A stretch of DNA of 6,925 nucleotides, from assembly GCA_000715605.1 (NCBI GenBank), contig KL568543.1:84511-91435 (forward strand), given 5' to 3'. Shown here piece by piece: positions 1-5,575 of this stretch; the stretch's first letter is position 1; every line of letters starts with the position of its first letter. The stretch comes from Streptomyces speibonae. Lineage in GTDB: Bacteria > Actinomycetota > Actinomycetes > Streptomycetales > Streptomycetaceae. The position numbers and the translations under genes were made by a program. The notes below the pieces were generated by a model. The model did not search any database and was not told the DNA's origin. It saw nothing but the letters and a program-made list of their open reading frames with translations.

Positions 1-516
1 CAGCCGCCGCTTCGTCTCCAGCCCGCCCCCGAAGCCGCCGATGCCGCCGTCGCTCTCCACGACCCGGTGGCAGGGCACGACGACGGGCAGGGGATTGGCG
101 CCCATGGCCGTCCCGACGGCCTGCGCCGCGCCCGGCTGACCCACCCGCCCGGCCAGCTCGCCGTACCCGACGACCGCGCCGTACGGCACCCCGGTGGCCA
201 GCTCCCGCAGCACCTCCCTGTTGAAGCCCGAGATCAGCGACCAGTCCAGCGGCAGCTCGAAGGACCGCCGCTCGCCCGCGAAGTACGCCTCGAACTGGCG
301 TATCGCCTCGGCGAGCAGCGGGGAGTCCGGGTCCTCGGCCGGCGCGGTGCCGAGCCGGGACGCCAGCCGCTCCAGCGCGCGGTCGCGCACCGCGTCCCCG
401 GCGTGGAACGCGACGTTGACCAGGCCCTCGCGGGTCGCGGCCAGCAGCAGCGGGCCGATGCCGGTCTCCATGACGGTCCACACGACCCGCTGCTCGTCCT
501 GCCCATGGCTGTCCAT
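1..516 (-). CDS. ogt: O6-alkylguanine-DNA alkyltransferase, C-terminus beyond left edge
   Basis: This protein transfers the alkyl group from O6-alkylguanine (and O4-alkylthymine) to its own cysteine in a single suicide reaction, directly reversing alkylation damage in the cytoplasm. The window holds 172 codons, and the frame is still open at position 1. The N-terminal domain covers about residues 8-90 and the DNA-binding/active-site domain starts near 93. PCHRV at 148-152 carries the acceptor Cys149. Tyr118 in GYGELA and Asn141 match human MGMT Tyr114 and Asn137. The residue matching the arginine finger (human Arg128) is Gln132, in AAQAVG. The family is usually 160-200 residues, so probably fewer than 20 are missing. 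ATG 516 is chosen because a promoter -10 ends exactly 7 nt upstream and no ribosome site is present, which implies a leaderless mRNA. It lies 63 nt downstream of the phosphodiesterase gene on the same strand. A two-domain Ada fusion is excluded by the N-terminus. Confidence 0.95.
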   Translation of the reverse strand, partial: MDSHGQDEQRVVWTVMETGIGPLLLAATREGLVNVAFHAGDAVRDRALERLASRLGTAPAEDPDSPLLAEAIRQFEAYFAGERRSFELPLDWSLISGFNREVLRELATGVPYGAVVGYGELAGRVGQPGAAQAVGTAMGANPLPVVVPCHRVVESDGGIGGFGGGLETKRRL

Positions 517-523
517 GGACACC

Positions 524-546
524 ACCGTACGACCCGCCACCGACAA
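524..546 (-). promoter_or_regulatory. RecA-NDp / PafBC-type DNA-damage promoter of the alkyltransferase gene
   Basis: On the minus strand, TTGTCGGTG (546-538), 8 nt (537-530) and TACGGT (529-524) match exactly the motif TTGTCRGTG-N8-TAnnnT, described for RecA-independent DNA-damage genes of mycobacteria and streptomycetes and bound by PafBC in mycobacteria. Seven bases separate TACGGT from the ATG at 516, so transcription should start at or next to the A of the start codon. The distance between TTGTCG and TACGGT is only 11 nt, too short for an ordinary -35/-10 pair, which favours the activator-dependent reading. The consensus is quoted from memory. Confidence 0.8.
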
Positions 547-579
547 CGCCGGGCGAGCGCCGGACGCCGGGGCGGGTGC

Positions 580-1455
580 TCAGCCGCCGACCGCGTCCCG
601 CACCACGTCGGGGGTGTTGGTGATGATCCCGTCGACCCGGAACCCGGCGACCCGGCGTGCCGTGGCCGCGTCGTTCACGGTCCAGGTGAACACCTCCATC
701 CGCTTGCCGTGCGGCCCCCGCAGACCCTGCACGGCGGCGACGTACGAGGCGGAGAGCGAGCCGTGCGAGGGATTGATCTGGTCGGCGAACGCGGTGTACG
801 AGGGCAGGTCCGCGACCGGCGGTGTCCCGAGGAAGCCGGTCTTCACGGCGGGCTTCAGGTCATGGACCGTGCGCACGCTGTCCGCGCTGAAGCTCTGCAC
901 GATCAGCCGGTCCCGTACATGACTCCGGTCCAGCCACCCCTCGTTGCTCAGCGTCTTGAGGGTCTCGGCCTCGATGCCCGGGTAGAGCTGGGGGTTCTTC
1001 AGCTCCAGCAGCAGCTTCTGGTCGTAGTGCTCCACGCGGTGCAGGAACTGCTCGAGCGTCGGAACGCGCGCGCCCGCGTACGCGGGGTCGAACCAGCTGC
1101 CCGCGTCCAGCCGGGCGATCTCCGCGGCGGTGAAGTCCTTCACCTTCCACGGAGCGCGGTCGGGGAAGACCTCCTCGACGTCGGTGGTGCGCTGCAGACT
1201 GTCGTCGTGGAGGACGACGAGTTCCCCGTCCCTGGTGCGCTGGACGTCGTTCTCCACCCACTCGGCGCCGAGGGCGGCCGCCTTGTCGACGGCCGCGAGT
1301 GTGTTCTCCGGCGCGTACGCGGAGGCGCCGCGGTGAGCGACGATCTCCGGGCGCGGGGTGCCGTCCTCGGCGGCGTGCACGGGGGAGGACGGGAGCAGGA
1401 GGGCGACGGCACCCAGGAGCGCGGTGCTCGTTGCGGCGACAGCGCGTGCTTGCAT
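580..1455 (-). CDS. glpQ: Secreted glycerophosphodiester phosphodiesterase
   Basis: This 291-residue enzyme is predicted to hydrolyse glycerophosphodiesters, the deacylated phospholipid head groups, to glycerol-3-phosphate plus an alcohol outside the cell. A hydrophobic Sec signal spans about residues 8-25, with likely cleavage after VHA (26-28) or Ala29. There is no lipobox cysteine. The GDPD barrel motifs are all present: HRG at 41-43, PENT at 49-52, the metal pair Glu68-x-Asp70, His83-Asp84, ELK at 151-153, QSF at 187-189, WTVN at 258-261 and the closing DGIITNTPD at 275-283. The N-terminal HR..E..D..H set indicates an intact active site. ATG 1455 is supported by GAGGAG at 1461-1466, six bases upstream. 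The gene is divergent from the MHYT gene. In S. coelicolor two secreted GDPD genes, glpQ1 and glpQ2, are reported to be PhoP-dependent; the neighbourhood suggests this is the glpQ2 equivalent, which is inference. Confidence 0.95.
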   Translation of the reverse strand: MQARAVAATSTALLGAVALLLPSSPVHAAEDGTPRPEIVAHRGASAYAPENTLAAVDKAAALGAEWVENDVQRTRDGELVVLHDDSLQRTTDVEEVFPDRAPWKVKDFTAAEIARLDAGSWFDPAYAGARVPTLEQFLHRVEHYDQKLLLELKNPQLYPGIEAETLKTLSNEGWLDRSHVRDRLIVQSFSADSVRTVHDLKPAVKTGFLGTPPVADLPSYTAFADQINPSHGSLSASYVAAVQGLRGPHGKRMEVFTWTVNDAATARRVAGFRVDGIITNTPDVVRDAVGG

Positions 1456-1474
1456 GCGTACTCCTCGCGTTGAA

Positions 1475-1513
1475 CGGTCACGGTCAGATCAACTGTGACA
1501 GCAGAGTGTCAAC
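1475..1513 (-). promoter_or_regulatory. Probable promoter/operator region of the phosphodiesterase gene
   Basis: On the minus strand a perfect -35-like TTGACA lies at 1512-1507, 51 bases before the start codon. No convincing -10 follows at 16-18 nt (ATCTGA at 17 nt is the best). Several repeats are packed here: TGACA-N6-TGTCA (1511-1496), GTTGA-N15-TCAAC (1493-1469) and a tandem TGACCG pair (1486-1475). On the plus strand GGTCACGGTCA (1476) is followed 11 nt on by GATCAACTGTG (1487), which loosely resembles the 11-nt direct-repeat units of Streptomyces PHO boxes. The repeats are seen; regulator identity is inference. Confidence 0.4.
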
Positions 1514-1617
1514 GCGAGACGGGTGCGGGATGGCCACGAATTGAACGCCGCCGCCCCAACTCCGCACACTGATGCCACACACCTGGGGCAAGGGCGTGTT
1601 TCTTTGCCGGATAGTCG

Positions 1618-1646
1618 TTCGACCATTCCGGTGGGGGCCATACTCT
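1618..1646 (+). promoter_or_regulatory. Possible promoter of the MHYT gene
   Basis: TTCGAC (1618-1623), a 17-nt spacer and TACTCT (1641-1646) form a plausible but weak sigma-70-type pair, about 90 bases before the MHYT start. A second weaker pair is TTGAAC (1541) with CACACT (1565) at 18 nt. The remaining leader, 1650-1735, holds a small hairpin, GGTCC-N8-GGACC (1672-1689), and no recognisable riboswitch. Overall 1456-1735 is a 280-bp divergent control region with no gene that I can support. Confidence 0.25.
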
Positions 1647-1735
1647 CTGCGTCAACCCCGGCCGCCGTCGCGGTCCTGGGAGGGGGACCACATCGGGTCG
1701 TTGCGGGACGAACAGGGCGGGAAGGGCAGCCGCGC

Positions 1736-2590
1736 ATGCAGGGCACGGTCGACGGATTCAGTTACGGCCTGGTCACACCGCTGGTGGCCTTCCTCATGGC
1801 CTGCCTCGGCGGCGCCCTGGGGCTGCGTTGCACGACCAGATCCCGGACGGCTCCCCCGTCCCGGCGTCCCGGCTGGCTCGCCCTGGGCTCCGTGGCCATC
1901 GGCTCGGGCATATGGACGATGCACTTCATCGGCATGATGGGCTTCGCGATCGAGGGCACCCCGATCCACTACGACCGGGGCATGACGTTCGCCAGCCTGG
2001 GCGTGGGGATCCTCATGGTGGGCGTCGGGATCTTCATCGTGGGCTACCGGGGCGCCTCCGGAGCGGCGCTGTTCACCGGCGGCACCATTACCGGACTCGG
2101 CATAGCGTCGATGCACTACCTGGGCATGGCCGGCATGAGCCTTGACGGCCGCCTGGAGTACAACACTCTCGTCGTCGCGGCCTCCGTGGTCATCGCCATG
2201 GCCGCCGCCACCGCCGCCCTGTGGGCGGCCGGACAGGTGCGGGGCGTGCTGTGGAGCGTCGGCGCCAGCCTCGTCATGGGCGTCGCGGTCACCGGCATGC
2301 ACTACACCGGCATGGCCTCCCTCGACGTCCACGTCCACGGCACCGCCACCCCCGCCGTCGGGGAGTCAGCGGGCCAGTTGCTCGGGCCCCTGATGGTCGG
2401 ACCGCTCGCCTTCCTGGTGCTGGCGGGCATCGTGGTGATCTTCGACCCGCTGATCGTCACGGGCGGCCCCGGTACGCCGCCCGTCGAGGAGCGCAAGCCC
2501 GGCATCCCCGCCCACCCCCGCCCGGCGCGCTCGCGCCTGCGCCTGCGCGGCCCCGTGGAGCACCGGTCGCGCACCCCGCAACGACGCTGA
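1736..2590 (+). CDS. MHYT-domain seven-helix membrane protein (putative sensor)
   Basis: This 284-residue integral membrane protein has about seven hydrophobic helices (roughly 8-30, 46-64, 84-104, 110-130, 144-165, 170-190, 218-240). It carries the three diagnostic motifs MHFIGM (62-67), MHYLGM (126-131) and MHYTGM (188-193). MHYT domains have been proposed to bind copper through these Met and His residues and to sense oxygen, CO or NO, but this remains unproven. The usual GGDEF or EAL output domain is absent. The protein ends in a cytoplasmic-looking basic, proline-rich tail (about 250-284) with about ten arginines, so the output is unknown. An HVH pair at 198-200 follows the third motif. 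ATG 1736 is preferred over the open frame back to GTG 1523 because GGGAAGGG (1719-1726) sits 9 nt upstream and the extension is soluble and low-complexity. It lies 40 nt before uvrB on the same strand. Confidence 0.9.
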   Translation: MQGTVDGFSYGLVTPLVAFLMACLGGALGLRCTTRSRTAPPSRRPGWLALGSVAIGSGIWTMHFIGMMGFAIEGTPIHYDRGMTFASLGVGILMVGVGIFIVGYRGASGAALFTGGTITGLGIASMHYLGMAGMSLDGRLEYNTLVVAASVVIAMAAATAALWAAGQVRGVLWSVGASLVMGVAVTGMHYTGMASLDVHVHGTATPAVGESAGQLLGPLMVGPLAFLVLAGIVVIFDPLIVTGGPGTPPVEERKPGIPAHPRPARSRLRLRGPVEHRSRTPQRR

Positions 2591-2600
2591 CCCGGACCCG

Positions 2601-2623
2601 TTGTCAGTGGAGGGTCGTACGGT
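2601..2623 (+). promoter_or_regulatory. RecA-NDp / PafBC-type DNA-damage promoter of uvrB
   Basis: TTGTCAGTG (2601-2609), 8 nt (2610-2617) and TACGGT (2618-2623) match the TTGTCRGTG-N8-TAnnnT motif exactly. TACGGT ends 7 nt before ATG 2631, so the transcript should begin at or beside the start codon. From TTGTC through the G pair after TACGGT, 23 of 25 bases equal the alkyltransferase promoter. The only differences are A/G at motif position 6 and A/C in the spacer. No LexA-type GAAC-N4-GTTC palindrome is seen between the MHYT stop and uvrB. Confidence 0.82.
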
Positions 2624-2630
2624 GGATGAC

Positions 2631-4781
2631 ATGCGGCCCGTTTCCCAGATCGAACGCACGGTGGCGCCCTTCGAGGTCGTCAGTCCCTACCGGCCCAGCG
2701 GCGACCAGCCGACGGCCATCGCCGACCTCGCCCGGCGCATCGAAGCAGGTGAGAAGGACGTCGTCCTGCTCGGCGCCACCGGCACCGGCAAGTCCGCCAC
2801 CACCGCGTGGATGATCGAGAAGCTCCAGCGCCCCACCCTGGTGATGGCGCCGAACAAGACCCTGGCCGCCCAGCTGGCCAACGAGTTCCGCGAGCTGCTG
2901 CCGAACAACGCGGTCGAGTACTTCGTCTCGTACTACGACTACTACCAGCCCGAGGCGTACGTCCCGCAGTCGGACACCTACATCGAAAAGGACTCCTCGA
3001 TCAACGAGGAGGTCGAGCGACTGCGCCACTCCGCGACCAACTCGCTGCTCACCCGCCGCGACGTCGTCGTGGTCGCCTCCGTCTCCTGCATCTACGGCCT
3101 GGGCACGCCGCAGGAGTACGTGGACCGCATGGTCCCCCTCCGCGTCGGCGAGGAGATCGACCGCGACGAGCTGCTGCGCCGCTTCGTGGACATCCAGTAC
3201 ACGCGCAACGACATGGCCTTCACCCGCGGCACCTTCCGCGTCCGCGGCGACACCATCGAGATCTTCCCGGTCTACGAGGAGCTCGCCGTCCGCATCGAGA
3301 TGTTCGGTGACGAGATCGAGGCGCTGTCCACGCTGCACCCGCTCACGGGCGAGATCATCAGCGACGACCAGCAGCTGTACGTCTTCCCCGCCTCCCACTA
3401 CGTCGCGGGCCCCGAGCGGCTGGAGCGCGCGGTCAACGACATCGAGAAGGAGCTCGGCGAGCGCCTGGCCGAGCTGGAGAAGCAGGGCAAGCTGCTGGAG
3501 GCCCAGCGGCTGCGCATGCGGACCACCTACGACATCGAGATGCTCCGCCAGATCGGCTCCTGCTCCGGCGTGGAGAACTACTCGATGCACTTCGACGGCC
3601 GTTCGCCCGGCTCGCCGCCCCACACCCTGCTGGACTACTTCCCGGACGACTTCCTCCTCGTCATCGACGAGTCGCACGTCACCGTTCCGCAGATCGGCGC
3701 CATGTACGAAGGCGACGCCTCCCGCAAGCGCACCCTCGTGGAGCACGGCTTCCGGCTCCCCTCGGCCCTGGACAACCGCCCGCTGAAGTGGGAGGAGTTC
3801 CAGGAGCGCATCGGTCAGGCCGTCTATCTGTCGGCCACCCCCGGACCGTACGAGCTCTCGCGCGCGAACGGCTTCGTCGAGCAGATCATCCGCCCCACCG
3901 GCCTCGTCGACCCCGAGGTCGTGGTCAAGCCCACCGAGGGCCAGATCGACGACCTGGTCCACGAGATCCGCACGCGCGTGGAGAAGGACGAACGCGTCCT
4001 GGTCACCACGCTCACCAAGAAGATGGCCGAGGACCTCACCGACTACTTCCTGGAACTCGGCATCCAGGTGCGCTACCTGCACAGCGACGTCGACACCCTG
4101 CGCCGCGTGGAGCTGCTGCGGGAGCTGCGCAGCGGCGAGTACGACGTCCTGGTCGGCATCAACCTGCTGCGGGAGGGCCTCGACCTGCCCGAGGTGTCCC
4201 TGGTGGCGATCCTCGACGCCGACAAGGAGGGCTTCCTGCGGTCGGGCACCTCGCTGATCCAGACCATCGGCCGCGCGGCGCGCAACGTCTCCGGCCAGGT
4301 CCACATGTACGCCGACAAGATCACCCCGGCGATGCAGAAGGCCATCGAGGAGACCAACCGCCGCCGCGAGAAGCAGATCGCGTACAACCGGGCCAACGGC
4401 ATCGACCCGCAGCCCCTGCGCAAGAAGATCAACGACATCGTCGCGCAGATCGCCCGCGAGGACATCGACACCGAGCAGCTGCTCGGCTCGGGCTACCGCC
4501 AGGCCAAGAAGGACGGCGGCGGCACCAAGGCACCCGTGCCCTCCCTCGGCACCAAGGCCGCCAAGGGCGCGAAGAACGCCAAGGGCGCCAAGGGCAGGGC
4601 CGCCGAGACCGTGCCGACCGACCGCCCCGCCGCCGATCTCGCCGAGCAGATCGAGGAACTCACCGCGCGGATGCGGGCCGCCGCCGCGGACCTCCAGTTC
4701 GAGATCGCCGCCCGGCTGCGCGACGAGGTGTCGGAGATGAAGAAGGAACTGCGGCAGATGCAGGAGGCAGGTCTGTCCTGA
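2631..4781 (+). CDS. uvrB: UvrABC excinuclease subunit B
   Basis: UvrB is the damage-verifying helicase-like subunit of nucleotide excision repair. UvrA2 loads it, it opens the duplex at the lesion, and it recruits UvrC for dual incision. The 716 residues include Walker A GATGTGKS (48-55), the strand-separating beta-hairpin with its tyrosine-rich [12 protein letters not shown] (101-112), DESH (346-349), SATP (401-404), motif [14 protein letters not shown] (509-521) and motif [11 protein letters not shown] (544-552). The C-terminal UVR helical hairpin at about 665-708 contacts UvrC. A Lys/Ala/Gly-rich linker (about 622-660) precedes it. Length and motifs are normal, so the gene looks intact. 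ATG 2631 is chosen because the promoter -10 (2618-2623) overlaps GTG 2622, leaving ATG as the first possible start on a leaderless mRNA. GGAGGG at 2609-2614 is then promoter DNA, not a ribosome site. Readthrough from the MHYT gene is possible. Confidence 0.98.
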   Translation: MRPVSQIERTVAPFEVVSPYRPSGDQPTAIADLARRIEAGEKDVVLLGATGTGKSATTAWMIEKLQRPTLVMAPNKTLAAQLANEFRELLPNNAVEYFVSYYDYYQPEAYVPQSDTYIEKDSSINEEVERLRHSATNSLLTRRDVVVVASVSCIYGLGTPQEYVDRMVPLRVGEEIDRDELLRRFVDIQYTRNDMAFTRGTFRVRGDTIEIFPVYEELAVRIEMFGDEIEALSTLHPLTGEIISDDQQLYVFPASHYVAGPERLERAVNDIEKELGERLAELEKQGKLLEAQRLRMRTTYDIEMLRQIGSCSGVENYSMHFDGRSPGSPPHTLLDYFPDDFLLVIDESHVTVPQIGAMYEGDASRKRTLVEHGFRLPSALDNRPLKWEEFQERIGQAVYLSATPGPYELSRANGFVEQIIRPTGLVDPEVVVKPTEGQIDDLVHEIRTRVEKDERVLVTTLTKKMAEDLTDYFLELGIQVRYLHSDVDTLRRVELLRELRSGEYDVLVGINLLREGLDLPEVSLVAILDADKEGFLRSGTSLIQTIGRAARNVSGQVHMYADKITPAMQKAIEETNRRREKQIAYNRANGIDPQPLRKKINDIVAQIAREDIDTEQLLGSGYRQAKKDGGGTKAPVPSLGTKAAKGAKNAKGAKGRAAETVPTDRPAADLAEQIEELTARMRAAAADLQFEIAARLRDEVSEMKKELRQMQEAGLS

Positions 4782-4836
4782 CGCGCGCACGCGATGTGTT
4801 GCAAGAACGACACAAAGTGCGGACCGGAGTACGTCC

Positions 4837-4859
4837 CTGTCAGCGCCCCTGCGTAGGGT
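4837..4859 (+). promoter_or_regulatory. Candidate promoter of terD, degenerate RecA-NDp-like
   Basis: CTGTCAGCG (4837-4845), 8 nt and TAGGGT (4854-4859) fit the spacing of the PafBC-type motif with two mismatches, at positions 1 and 8 of the nonamer. TAGGGT is itself a good Streptomyces -10, and no better -35 is visible 16-18 nt upstream of it (ACGTCC region). Transcription would start near 4866, giving a leader of about 49 nt. The -10 is fairly secure; the damage-response assignment is tentative. Confidence 0.45.
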
Positions 4860-4866
4860 TCTGGTC

Positions 4867-4882
4867 AACCGCGGTTCCGCGG
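4867..4882. repeat. Palindromic CCGCGG pair in the terD leader
   Basis: AACCGCGGTT (4867-4876) is a perfect 10-bp palindrome. The hexamer CCGCGG occurs twice, at 4869-4874 and 4877-4882, separated by TT. The block lies immediately downstream of the predicted transcription start and before the ribosome site. It could be an operator or a short RNA hairpin, but no regulator is recognised. Confidence 0.5.
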
Positions 4883-4914
4883 CAACAGGGGAAGTTCGAG
4901 AGGGGAAACAGCGC

Positions 4915-5493
4915 GTGACCGTCAACATGACCAAGGGTCAGGCCATCAGTCTGCAGAAGAACGACGGCGGCAGCCTGACCGCGGTGCGCATGGGTCTCGG
5001 CTGGCAGGCGGCTCCCCGTCGCGGCCTGTTCGGCTCGCGCACCCGGGAGATCGACCTGGACGCCTCCGCCGTCCTGTTCGCCGACAAGCAGCCGGTCGAC
5101 GTCGTCTTCTTCCGTCACCTCGTGAGCGACGACGGCTCCGTTCGCCACACCGGCGACAACCTCGTCGGCGGTGTCGGCCAGGGCGGCGACGACGAGGCGA
5201 TCCTCGTCGACCTGTCGCGGGTCCCGGTCCACATCGACCAGATCGTCTTCACCGTGAACTCCTTCACGGGCCAGACGTTCCAGGAGGTGCAGAACGCGTT
5301 CTGCCGCCTCGTCGACGAGACCAACGGCCAGGAGCTCGCCCGCTACACGCTGGCCGGCGGCGGCGCCTACACGGCGCAGATCATGGCCAAGGTGCACCGC
5401 GCCGGCTCGGGCTGGACGATGACGGCCCTGGGCAACCCGGCCAACGGCCGCACCTTCCAGGACCTGATGCCGGCGATCCTGCCGGTCCTCTAG
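4915..5493 (+). CDS. terD: TerD-family stress protein
   Basis: This 192-residue protein is a single, soluble TerD domain. The family binds calcium and is linked to tellurite tolerance, phage and colicin resistance and general chemical stress; the biochemical role is unsettled. Diagnostic features are LDASAVLF (48-55), FFRHLVSDDGSVRHTGDNL (65-83), the acidic GGDDE (90-94) that helps form the metal site, the VFTVNS strand (111-116) and FCRLVDETNGQELARYTL (129-146). There is no signal peptide or membrane segment. Length is normal for TerD. GTG 4915 is chosen because GAGAGGGGA (4899-4907) is correctly spaced upstream; ATG 4927 (residue 5) is the alternative. It lies 133 nt after uvrB with its own candidate promoter, and a strong terminator follows 10 nt after the stop. 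It may act with the TerD-like fusion protein encoded next. Confidence 0.93.
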   Translation: MTVNMTKGQAISLQKNDGGSLTAVRMGLGWQAAPRRGLFGSRTREIDLDASAVLFADKQPVDVVFFRHLVSDDGSVRHTGDNLVGGVGQGGDDEAILVDLSRVPVHIDQIVFTVNSFTGQTFQEVQNAFCRLVDETNGQELARYTLAGGGAYTAQIMAKVHRAGSGWTMTALGNPANGRTFQDLMPAILPVL

Positions 5494-5503
5494 GCATCCG
5501 AGG

Positions 5504-5534
5504 GCTCACCGGCCCCGTGGCGGGGCCGGTGAGC
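5504..5534 (+). terminator. Hairpin terminator after terD
   Basis: A perfect 13-bp stem pairs GCTCACCGGCCCC (5504-5516) with GGGGCCGGTGAGC (5522-5534) around a 5-nt loop, 10 nt after the terD stop. No T-run follows, as is usual for actinobacterial terminators. The stem is nearly symmetric, but no converging gene is present on the other strand. Confidence 0.85.
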
Positions 5535-5575
5535 GGCACACGATCCATCACACGCGACGCAGGGGGACGAAGGCG

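Noticed and set aside
551..575. GC-rich repeats (CCGG-ACG-CCGG) between the phosphodiesterase and alkyltransferase genes as a terminator
   Set aside because: The stem is only 4 bp with a 3-nt loop, which is expected by chance at this GC content.
67..1473. A 468-codon plus-strand frame across the alkyltransferase and phosphodiesterase genes
   Set aside because: The product is Arg/Gly/His-rich with no recognisable domain, and both minus-strand genes have complete motif sets and control signals.
1672..1689. GGTCC-N8-GGACC hairpin in the MHYT leader as a riboswitch
   Set aside because: It is a single 5-bp stem with no match to a known riboswitch architecture.
1523..1735. A 71-residue N-terminal extension of the MHYT protein from GTG 1523
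   Set aside because: No ribosome site lies before 1523, the extension lacks helices, and ATG 1736 has a well-placed GGGAAGGG just before the first membrane helix.
2601..2630. TTG 2601 or GTG 2622 as the uvrB start
   Set aside because: Both lie inside the damage promoter, so a transcript from it would not contain them, and the recalled UvrB family N-terminus is MRPVSQ.
2591..2630. LexA/SOS operator before uvrB
   Set aside because: No GAAC-N4-GTTC-like palindrome is present. The signal found is the RecA-independent type.
4795..4814. TGTGT-N10-ACACA after uvrB as a terminator
   Set aside because: A 5-bp AT-containing stem with a 10-nt loop is too weak, so no uvrB terminator is claimed.
2604..4934. 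A 776-codon open frame on the minus strand opposite uvrB
   Set aside because: It mirrors uvrB codon periodicity at high GC. The translation is low-complexity Leu/Val/Asp/Gly-rich with no family motif, while uvrB itself is unmistakable.
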